From assembly GCA_031213475.1 (NCBI GenBank), contig JARUPZ010000003.1, forward strand, positions 14,254,869 to 14,318,868: a stretch of DNA of 64,000 nucleotides, read 5' to 3'. Below are positions 1 to 64,000 of this stretch, piece after piece (within the stretch, counting starts at the first letter, position 1; each line of letters begins with the position of its first letter). The position numbers and the translations under genes are program-made. The notes beneath the pieces were generated by a model. That model worked only from the letters and a program-made list of their open reading frames with translations. It was not told where the DNA came from and searched no databases. The stretch comes from Nereocystis luetkeana (lineage: Eukaryota; Sar; Phaeophyceae; Laminariales; Laminariaceae).

Positions 1-2678
1 GCCGGTACAATTTTACGTCCTGTACTTGCGTTGAGGGCAATAACTCGAGTTCCTCAAGTTTTACTACTCATACCGGTTACGGACAGAGTGTTAGCGCTCT
101 ACTACGGCCTTATAGTAATCAGAGCCCGCTATGGGCCCAAAACACACACATACCCCCTCATGTTTACCCACAATATTAGGTTCCGATGGACATGTTCCCT
201 TGTAATAGACAGGTGGAAAAAAAACAGCAGCAACAACAACGACAACAACAATAGCGAAACGACGCTCGAGGTATTCGTCGTCCCTTTTTTTTCTGGTGGC
301 TTTGACATGCGTTGCGAAGGCCACGGCGAAACGGCGGGTGCGAAACCGAACTCGCCCCAGAAAGCGCTACGTACGCATGCCGTACTGGTAGATAATAGTA
401 TCAGAAAAAGGCGAGATACGTATATCACGCCCAGGACGGGTGCGCAGCTCAACAGCAGCCAGTGTTCGTCACCTCGCGGGGACTTGTGTCGCCACGCTGT
501 GTGTCGCGGTTGGCTTACGGCGCCGAGGCGTGCATAATACCGCGCTTCAACAGTGGGCGGGAGAGAGAGAGAAACACCTTGTCGTATTTTTGGAAGGTTA
601 TGATAAATTTATTTTTTCTCGACCCCTACACCATAGGTTTACGTTGATGTGCTTGTTCGTGGCGTACCTGTCCCCGCGAGAGAGACGAGCCGTTTTGGAA
701 GTTATCCAGCACAGCAGCAGGAGCAGCAAGGCCGCCGGCTCTGTAGGAGCTGAATCTTGCTCACTGTACAGGTAGCACTCGCCGAGTGCTACAGAGTGAA
801 GCAGCAGTACTGCGTTGGTAGTACTCGCCTGCTCCGTAGATTGTTTTTTTACTGTACCCGGTGAGTTCCACGTGCAGCGGTAGGAGTAGCAGAAGTAGAA
901 GTTGGGATTGGGTACTGCAATCCCGTACTTGGCTGTTGTGGTGTCCCAGGGAGATATTATCAGGGGTTCAATATGAGTTCGTTTGTCGGGATGGAGGAAG
1001 GTGGCGCGGGGGCAGGGGGGGGAAGGGGCGGGGGGAGGACGGGGGGGAGAGAGATTGGAGGGGCGCCGTGGATGTTTATGTTTTCCAAACATGGAGTGTT
1101 CCTTGCTCGTGCCGGTTGGACCCACTACCCATGCATGCACCAGGTGCGGTACAGCTAGTTGTTGCAGTGTTTGCTGTAAATGAAGTTGAACAGATTTTTG
1201 CTATTTCTGAATGCTTACCTTGCTGTTGAAGTTTTCAACACTTCTTCTTGAGGGTGAATATTTTTTCGTTGAAATTCGACATGTATAGTCGAAGAAGTTG
1301 CACTTCGGGTGTGGGTATCCCTCGTGTGCTTCGGAGCGGGCAGCCCGAGAATTTCCCGCACGGCGCCTACTCTGGCAGCGAACATACCAGTATAGTCTCC
1401 GTTCGGACTCTGATGTGAATATCAAACCGTGACTATGTCCCGGGGCCGGGGTAGTGCAATTGTTGAAGCTGAATTTGGGTGAACGCGTATTTTCGCCTGC
1501 GACCGTCCGTCCTAGTACTGGACGGGTAGGGCTGCCCAAGATGCCCGACGTGGCACGTTTACTCTCTATGGTTTGTAGGAGAAGCGCAGTGTCGTGTCCG
1601 AGTGCGCGATGGCACGGGCCTTGTTGCACCTCAGGCGGTGACATTTCGAGCGCGATGTTGAGTTTCCTCGCAAGCCGCGCTCGCTGGCTGCCGTCAGCAA
1701 ACCCTCTTTCTCTTAGACAATCGCTGCGGGGCGGTGCTGTGTGCCGTGGGCTCCTGACAAAAAAAAAAACGATATTCTGTGGTGCTGCGAATATTCTCTA
1801 GATTTACCTAAGATCTCGGTCTCAGGGACTCCGGAAGTGTCTACGGCATGTGTCTGTCGCCCTGTACCCAATACGGGTGTTGGGGCAACTTAGGAGCAGC
1901 AGAGCAACGCTTACCGTCGACTCTGCTCTACGTAGATGTATTTAAGTGTTCATTCAGTTGTTGAAACGCGTTTTGGTCTGGGTGGTACGTTTCCCGCCTG
2001 CCGACCGATTTATGTTCGTTATCCCCGTAACACATATATTTTTGTTTTTTTAAACGTCAGACATATCAGCTGTGAGATCGAAAGTATGATCGAAACTCAC
2101 GTCTGCAAGCTACAGATGTGCGAGTGTGAATGTATTGACTCTGCGGCTCGGCTGGATCCCGGCACAGCCCAGGCACAACAGAAGACCCCTCCCCCCGTTC
2201 GGCCATGACGTCGAGCACCCGACTCGTGCGTCGTATCGCTTCCGGTGCTGCATTCCGCAAGTCTCATCGGCCAAGGATAATTCCATTCCGGGCTTCCTCG
2301 GCGGGTTCGAACGCTGGCGCTTTGCCCGCTGTTTTGATTTATCTCCCCGTTTTGCTGCTTGTTGTGCGTTCAAAAAATAACCCCCTGCAGAAAGCGCTCC
2401 GATGATACAGTATATAGTCGTCGTATAATCGTGTGTAGGGTGTAACTTTTCCTACCACGTACCACTGCTGGCTGGAATCGGATTCTGGAGTCCCTGTGTG
2501 ATGGAAGTGCAGTACAGTACTTAAAAATGGTAATATGTACCTGATACCGGTTAGCCCTACACGATACTACTCCAATTTAACGTAGTTTTCCCACGGCTGC
2601 TCACGGGTCAGGTTAAACCGGGCGGGTCGGGCCAGGGTGATTTGGCCCGACCCGTAAGATTTTGAAAACCTCCTGAAC
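1..2678. other. Intergenic DNA, no gene recognised
   Basis: Open frames on both strands are short and unlike known proteins. One (2205-2405, plus) starts MTSSTRLVRRIASGAAFRKS, like a mitochondrial presequence, but no downstream exon could be linked to it. Confidence 0.5.
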
Positions 2679-2720
2679 CGAACCGACCCGACCCGACCCG
2701 ACCCGACCCGACCCGACCCG
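2679..2720. repeat. (CCGAC)n pentanucleotide microsatellite
   Basis: About eight near-perfect units of CCGAC with a few upstream variants. It lies in intergenic DNA. Confidence 0.9.
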
Positions 2721-3312
2721 TGCTAGTTTGAAGACCTGCTGAACACGACACGCGCGTGTGGTCATCACCCGTAAAGAGCCCTGGTTTCCCCCCAAAAGCG
2801 TGGGTGCGGCGAACTCTTACCTACCGTCGTTTCCCCAAACCCTATCGTACTTCCCCGTTTTTTGGGGGTTGAAGAAATCATGGTCCCCTACTGCCTGAGG
2901 CCGTCGCGTTGCGCAGTAAATATTATTTTCGTCCGAAAATTTACCACGATATGAAATTGCCTCGATATTGAAGGACCGTTAGGATAAATTACACTATGCA
3001 AAAGGGTCTTGTCAATTAAGGACAGAGTGGTACTGGGCATCCTACAGAGCGCTGGCGCGTGTTTCGGCTACCCTATAGTCGAAGGCGTCAAGTGTACCAG
3101 GTGCACCCAGGTGGTGTGTGTTTTACTCTCCACACCCTCGGGCGGCGGCCCCTGGTGACAGCAGCTCGAGTGAGGTGTCTATTTCTTGTGTCTTCTATCT
3201 CTTTTTTTCGACGATGCGGCCGTTTTTCGTTGCCAGTCGTCGGGGATGCTCAAGCATCCCCCGTTCCTCTTTATCGCCTGTCAAGAAGCGGGAAGGGGCG
3301 GGGGGGGGAAGG

Positions 3313-3550
3313 GGTGTACTTGAGTCATGGATGGCCGTAGCCGTATGACCGTAGACCCTCGCGTCCCTACGATGCAGGCACGGAGCACGTCCGGTTTTCA
3401 CCGACCAGGCAGGCCTTGTTCGCACTAAGACTTGCGAAGCGAAACGTGAGGTATTCAGCGAGTCGCATTAAGGGTGGGCTGCATCCGAACCAAGAACCGC
3501 TTGAAAGGCGGGCGTTCTTCTTGCGTATGTATGACAGCTTTGAATGGGCA
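3313..3550 (-). repeat. R3 dispersed repeat, minus copy
   Basis: The reverse complement matches the copy at 63470-63690, including the blocks CATTGTAGGGATGCGAGGGT, CTGCCTGGTCGGTGAAAA and GCAGCTCACCC. It is diverged. No coding capacity was seen. Confidence 0.7.
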
Positions 3551-3872
3551 GATTGGAGTTCTCGTGTGAAAGGGTGCAATGCAAGTGACGCGAGACACGC
3601 TGTAACAGCCACGACAGGCGGATCGGTCGTATCGGCAACTTCCTTCCATTGGTGAGGGTTCACCGCGGCTCTTGTGCACACGTTTACCCCCACGTGAGCC
3701 ATACGCATGATCTAGCAATAGTTCTTGTTGCACACGTGTTTACCACCCGAGTGGGATCCGTGTACCACGCGGCTCTTTTTCACACGTGTCCCCGAGCCCG
3801 AGGGATGTATATGACACGGTTCTTGCACACACGTAGTGCTGGGTGGGGTCTATAGAAGACGGCTCTCTCACA

Positions 3873-4200
3873 CATTGGGTCGGGTGGGATCTGCTTGATC
3901 TGCATGATCTAATATACTATAGATCCTTTCGCCAGGGGGGGTCTGTATCCTATACTGTAGAGTCTATGGGATCCGTGTTATCTATATCCAGTGCATGTTT
4001 GTGTGGGTGGGATCTGCATGACCTAGATCTAGCGCACATGTTTTCCGCGCGTGATCTGTACAGGATGGCTCTTTCGCCTACTGTCCATATCGCCGGATTT
4101 GATCTCCTAAGTATACAATCTCCATGATCTACATCACTTCGCCTGGCGAGATCTTTAGCATCTGCGTGACCTAGCATGTGTTTGCTCGGGTGGGATGTAA
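3873..4200. repeat. R4 (GATCTA-rich) dispersed repeat, diverged
   Basis: Repeated GGGTGGGATCTGCATGATCTA-like phrases occur at roughly 60-100 base spacing. They are related to the R4 copies in introns 8, 20, 21, 23, 29, 31, 32, 40 and 41. Confidence 0.5.
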
Positions 4201-5394
4201 TAGATCTAACAAAGTATACGTCCTTATACGGTTTAGGGTTAGGCTTGTACCCTTATAGTTTTCCATGTACCGGTAACACCATCACATTTGGCGTCGTCGA
4301 GGACGCGGGTTCGATTCTCAGTTCGAACGTTTCTATACTGAAACGCTTGCGCGTGCGTCCCTAAAAACCCATCTCCCTGGTTCCCCAGGTATTGAAACGA
4401 AGCGGGTAGGATAACGTAAGACCGTATATGGTACCGTTACACCCCCAAGATCCCGCCATTCGGAGGGGGGGAGAGTGCTACAAGGATTTTACCCTGGGCA
4501 GGGTAATCCATTGATCTTTCCCATTTTGACCCCCTATAGCTCAGTAGGTAACACATTCACATTATTTTCCCACGTGTTGTTTTTGGGTGGGATCTGTATG
4601 ATTTACTATAGATATTGTGTAGAATATATCATGTCTAGTGGCTACTATGGGATCTAGGTCATCTATTAATAGATCCTGGTCTGTCCGACGTGTGTTAACA
4701 TCATGTCAACCGGGGGAGGGGGGGCGGGGGGGTAGTCCAAGCAACGGGTGGCACATGCAGCCACAATTGCATTTGTTTCCTCGGCCCACAACCCGCTCCT
4801 TATTGATGATGATGGCGATGTTCATACGTTAGCCCACTTGAAATCCTGTCTGTGGTCACAAATTATAGTCGGGACATGTGTTCTTGTGGGGCTGTGCAGA
4901 CCCTTCGGTCCAGCTTGGGAACCATAATAAAAAGTTCCCTCAACATTGTGAACCTAAACCCTAGCCTTTGAGGACTCCGACCGCCTGGGAAGTTTCCCGG
5001 AGTTCAAGCGTATTGAGGCGTTTCAGTAGTTGGTGCGGACTATCATCCGTTTTGCCGAAGCTGGGCGAAGTTGTGCATACTGCCTCATACTGGAGGATTA
5101 CTACTATTATTATTATGTTTGCAATATTCTTCGCGTTGTTGAAGTGTTTATATGACGCGGAGTGGATGTATGCGTCCACCATCACCTACCGCATGCACTC
5201 GGTCCTTAAGGTCGTTCTGTCCGAACACTTCCGTGGCGAAGGCCTGGGCGTCCGTTGGCCGCCGCTCGAGCGCTGCGACGGGTAACACCACACGTATTTA
5301 CATGCACATGTACAGCATGTACATATTCAGATCCGCAAGTATCGTAGAACAATGGCATAGTTTGGAGTAGTTTTATTTGTTCGTGTTCCCCATC
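4201..5394. other. Intergenic DNA with possible coding remnant
   Basis: On the plus strand, 5147-5284 reads LYDAEWMYASTITYRMHSVL then EHFRGEGLGVRWPPLERC with coding-like codon use, and ends in a stop. Upstream, in another frame, is FEDSDRLGSFPEFKRIEAFQ. They may be a degraded gene or a transposon fragment. I do not recognise the family. Confidence 0.25.
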
Positions 5395-5600
5395 CCATCT
5401 AATGCCTGCGCACTACTTTCTTCAGCTCCCTCGTTTTTGGTATATCTCAGATCCGGAGTCGCGTAACACAGCAGGCGGACCACCCCCCCCCCCCCCCCGC
5501 TCCTACGGCGGTGCGTGTCCTCGGTTCATCCCGAAGAGATTTCAGCATCTTCCTCTTGCCCCGTTGACTCGCGTCGAATCGTGCATACACACGCACTAAA
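5395..5600 (-). mobile_element. SINE-like element, minus copy
   Basis: The reverse complement matches the body of the A-tailed element at 9896-10181: GATGCGAGTCGACG, a GCTGAAATCT block, and GACTCCGGATCTGAG. A run of C (about 5486-5501) interrupts it. Confidence 0.6.
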
Positions 5601-6938
5601 AATGGCAAGCATTGATTGAGGAGATATGTTCCATCGAAAAAGCGTGTCGGGTCGTGTGGGCTAGCCACCCACTACTATTAATACTACTCCTACTACTGCA
5701 TACCACCACAGCAGTTGTTGACACATTTATCTGGTATACACGAACAGCACAAGGGCAGGTATCTGGTACACAGCAGTGCTGTACTGCTGTACACATGCTG
5801 GCAGTGTGTACTGCTGTACAGCTGTACACCCCTCTACGTTTTGGTGAGATAAGCATCAGGTACTCCAGGTACCCGGTAATACCTGGTACCTGGTATGCAG
5901 TATGTATGAAGCACGCCCATAATAACCGTATTACCGACCGGTTTGCATGAGACCTAACGACAGGCGATCCGGGATCCGCCCAAACCTTACCAAAACTTCT
6001 GTTAATAGTGTACCAGGTAGTACAGAGTACGAGAGAGTACGTGTAAAGCTAAAGCTAAGGTCTAAAATGCGTACCAGGTACGTACGAATGGTTTTTTCCA
6101 CCGGGGTAAAAGCTGCGCGACGAAAAATTCATTTTTGGTTCGGGATTCTGCTTTCATGTCGCGTTCTCTTTATGGTTGCATTTCCGGAGCATGCAGGCAA
6201 AGTGTCGAAGCCCGCTGTATGATCAATACTTTGTATGAGCGATGTATGAGCGCTCTACAACTCCTGTGCGTATAGCGTTTCGTATGCCACTCTGTACTCG
6301 AACATAAAAAAACACCATTTTAACTGATTGTTGCTCTACAATCTGCCCTTAGTTTAGGGGCAGAGTGGTGCCTGGCGTATACCGGTAGGATATACCTGGT
6401 AGGGCTTTAACTGCGTGAAGAGTACTCTTGTGGTGTAATGCATGTACTCCTGAAGTACGAGTACTCCAGAGGCACTGCATACTCGTCGTACGTATTGCTG
6501 CACCGGTGCTATACAGCAGTACAGCAGAATCGAAGGGGATAGGGTTATAGTGCTGCTGCCGTGCTTTAAGTACAGATACAAGTAATACATTTTACTATTA
6601 ATATTACCCTGAAAACGACTACAATAATGTACCTGGTAGACTACTACGATGTACTGTCTGTACGAGTAGAGACGTACTTCCAAGACGGCCGATTCTTCGT
6701 TGTGTTGTCGCATCGTTCGTTTTCGTTCGTAAAGCCTCCTGTGCCTTGTACCTTGTACGTCGCAGAAGATACGACGTGCCCGCCGCGTGACAGGCGACAA
6801 TACTTCACGCCTTCGTTCATCATCAAAAACAGCAGCACACTGGTAGTGACAGCGCGATCATCCCCACCACCACCATCACTGCTGCTGCTGTATCCAACTT
6901 GTTCTCCTCTCTGCCTCACCTCTCGCTCCCTGACTCAC
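5601..6938. other. Intergenic DNA rich in short TA-flanked palindromes
   Basis: No gene was recognised. The stretch contains many copies of TACCTGGTA or TACCAGGTA (5880, 5887, 6011, 6072, 6393, 6630), TACCGGTA (6380), TATTAATA (5676, 6596) and TACTGCTGTA or its complement (5782, 5809, 6512). Confidence 0.6.
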
Positions 6939-7128
6939 CGTTAGCCAAAAAGTAAGATACGAGAGCTGGGATTTCCGGGTGGGCCGACCAGTACTCGCGA
7001 TCTTCGCCAGCTAACGCGGATCTTGCATCGAGATCGTCATGATGAAGAATATGATGGGTGCTGTCGATATTGGCAGCAGTAGTATTAATAGTAGCAGTCG
7101 TACGAGCATCCACATCCACGTCCTCCAT
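6939..7128 (-). CDS. Possible first exon of an unidentified divergent gene
   Basis: The minus strand reads MEDVDVDARTTATINTTA, then LDARSALAGEDREYWSAH and PEIPALVSYFLANG, ending at a strong GTGAGTCA donor (intron starting at 6938, phase 1). The HPE...LVS.F segment looks like real protein. No matching second exon could be found at lower coordinates, so this is a weak call. A TATTAATA palindrome (7083-7090) lies within it and would encode part of TINTT. Confidence 0.28.
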
Positions 7129-8270
7129 GGGTATCTGATGTGCCTACTCGGCGTGCCACTTAGGGTTTGCCGTTCGACTCTAACGCGGGCCACGGGCCAT
7201 GTGTCCAAGTACTCTGCCTAAATACTCGGTGTTGCGTAATAAAACTACCTGGTGCGCTGTACTGCTGTGTTGAAAAATCACGTTCAGATTTCAGAGTTCG
7301 CTGAAATTTGAAAATTATTTGATTTTAGATTTTTTATTAATTTTCCATTTTCGTTTTTCAAGGTTTCCACGACATAAAAGGCATTTACTATACGGAAAAG
7401 CTGTGACAACCCTCCCGCTGAAGAGAGGGGGATGAGGATTTTTTTTTTGTTCGAGGTGGAGAAGGCCGCACTCAGGAGCCTTCCCCGAGCAAAAGGCGTG
7501 GCTCTTTGCACTACCTGGGCGCTGCCTCGGGCGAAAGGCGCAGATCGCTTCAGGAAACTCGCAGTGATACTCCCTGGCTGAGCAGGGTGGCATCATCGGG
7601 AGGCTCGTTGTGCGCGCCGCGGGGGCCCGTTGCTCGGGTCAATAAGTGGTGGAAAGAGGCAAGTGGCAAGCTTTATGTCCACCCTTTTGGTCCCAGGAGA
7701 GTCGTTGGAGGTGTTGCCCTGTAGGTGCTGAGTTGGGGCAGCGATGCGACCCCGTAGGCTGGGTGGAGATTTGAACCCAGGCTCGCCAACGGGCGATGAT
7801 CTCTGGTGTGTTCTGTCTAAGCTCTTTGCCTTCGAGTCGACACATGCGCCGAACACACCCAGGCCTCGTGTTCGTTCGCCGCTGTCTCGTGCGACAGAGA
7901 GAAGAGACCACACAGACAGGCCCTGTGAGGTGTTTGTTGAGGTTGGTTGTGGCTCGGATAGGGAAGCAAAGGAGCTTTTGTGTATTATGGGCTTGTGCTC
8001 CTGCGTCAGACGAAAAGCTGCGAGCAGGTAGTAGCTGCCAAGCTTAGGGTTGACACTGACTTGCGGCTGTAAGAAAGATCTGTGCTCTGGGAGTGTTTTT
8101 CGTTAGGGATTTTCCCTCCGCGTCAGGAGTTGCCGCGCCACAAGCTGACACTCTACACCCCACCCTGCTTGCTGACGGTCGCAGCCTTCCCTTTCCTCTA
8201 GACCACAGCTTCCGAAAAATCGGCTCAGCTGTAGAGCCACCATGACCTGCCATGGAAAATCGAAGAAACT

Positions 8271-8315
<45 letters not shown>

Positions 8316-9051
8316 ACTCAGCATTGCTCTAGTTCTTGCGCTATATCTCGGGGATTTTGAAAGGATTCCCACTGGGCTCGTACTTTTTTTGTGCCTCGTG
8401 CGATCTCTAATCCTTGTTACGCTAACTATAAATCAACAGCAATAGAGGGGCCTTGTGTGCGGCGTCCGTATATCTTCGTAAGGCACTGACACCCTTGTTT
8501 TACTAAAACCAACCAGCAAACGACGCGACGTTTGCCGTGCTCTCGATCACCCCCCCCCCCCCTCCCGCCGCCCCCCCCGGACCCTTGCAGGGCAAGGATT
8601 TTTGGGCGGTAGCCGCGATCGACCGCTCTACCTACCAACCAGCACGTAGCGTTCGAGCTTGGGGGGGAGCCGCCTAAACGCGGCTCTCTGCCCGACGCTA
8701 GCCTTATTAGCCTCTGCCCTTCCCACGGGCGAGGAAGCTCAGGGATACCACAGAGGCATACTGCCAGTATACCAGTATACTGATACTGCCGTGTTGTACT
8801 GGTTCCCTCTCTCCTTCGCCGGTGCGCTCATAGCGCGCGGTACGAGCCGGAAGGAGTTATTTAGCAGCGCGAACGAGATATACCAGACCACAAGGTATCG
8901 TTTTCTGTACGTACGTCAGATCGACATCGTTTTTCGGACGATATTCTTCAATCGATATTCAATAGTCGATATTTTTCGATCGATACCGATACTTTGTAGC
9001 CCGAGAGTATCCGATACCAGGTAGTTTGGGAGGGTCGACTTCAGCAGCAGC
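7129..9051. other. Upstream region of the CHD gene
   Basis: No gene or clear core promoter was recognised. On the minus strand, about 7763-7785 reads as a tRNA B-box-like GGTTCAAATCTCC, probably a decayed tRNA-derived element. A CAG array, G/C homopolymers and CGATAT-rich sequence (8926-9000) are also present. Confidence 0.5.
8272..8316. repeat. (CAG)n microsatellite
   Basis: About 15 CAG units, with CAA interruptions near the end. It lies upstream of the CHD start codon in apparently non-coding DNA. Confidence 0.95.

Positions 9052-64000
<54,949 letters not shown>

Noticed and set aside
2205..2405. Plus-strand frame resembling a mitochondrial presequence
   Set aside because: No splice donor or second exon could be linked, and no family is recognised.
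4262..4330. tRNA-like sequence with GGGTTCGATTCTCAG
   Set aside because: A B-box-like T-loop is present, but no acceptor stem or standard D-arm can be paired. At best a tRNA-derived fragment.
7763..7790. Minus-strand tRNA T-arm-like GGTTCAAATCTCCACC
   Set aside because: The rest of a cloverleaf cannot be built. Treated as a decayed tRNA-derived element.

Overview
This window is nuclear DNA from an intron-rich eukaryote. One very large plus-strand gene fills most of it, from about 9,052 past the right edge at 64,000. I placed 42 exons by hand, totalling 7,873 coding bases (about 2,624 residues). Reading frame and splice phase agree across all 41 introns. The product is a CHD-family chromatin remodeller. 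In order it has a glycine- and lysine-rich N-terminus, a PHD finger, a long basic low-complexity region, two chromodomains, a complete SNF2 helicase most like the CHD7/Kismet subfamily, a SANT-like and a SLIDE-like module, two AP2/ERF-like DNA-binding domains, and further C-terminal exons that continue past the window.

Organism: probably an intron-rich stramenopile alga, perhaps a brown alga. This is inferred from many small exons, introns averaging over 1 kb, mid-range GC, plant-like AP2 domains on an animal-like CHD, and abundant simple repeats. No sequence marker proves the lineage.

Layout: 1-9,051 is upstream intergenic DNA, mostly decayed repeats, with one weak candidate first exon on the minus strand (6,939-7,128). 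9,052-15,926 encodes the N-terminus, PHD finger and start of chromodomain 1. 17,995-25,147 encodes the rest of the chromodomains. 26,009-38,492 encodes the helicase. 39,730-50,001 encodes the linker, SANT and SLIDE regions. 51,359-56,664 encodes both AP2-like domains and a low-complexity region. 57,700-64,000 encodes the C-terminal part seen here.

The introns hold several dispersed families. R1 is a roughly 105-118 bp MITE with ends TTACGGGGG and TA target duplications (13 copies). R2 is a fold-back element of about 92 bp. R3 is a dispersed repeat of about 370 bp. R4 is rich in GATCTA. R5 is rich in CGATAT. There is also an A-tailed SINE-like family and many micro- and minisatellites.

Three patterns stand out. 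(1) In at least seven introns, the neighbouring exon edge together with its splice site has been tandemly duplicated and is decaying. (2) The palindromes TATTAATA and TACC(A/T)GGTA are strongly over-represented; comparison of MITE copies shows the TACC..GGTA type as small insertions at TA, like transposon excision footprints. TATTAATA is exactly the footprint expected from R1. (3) The gene joins a CHD remodeller to two AP2-like domains.
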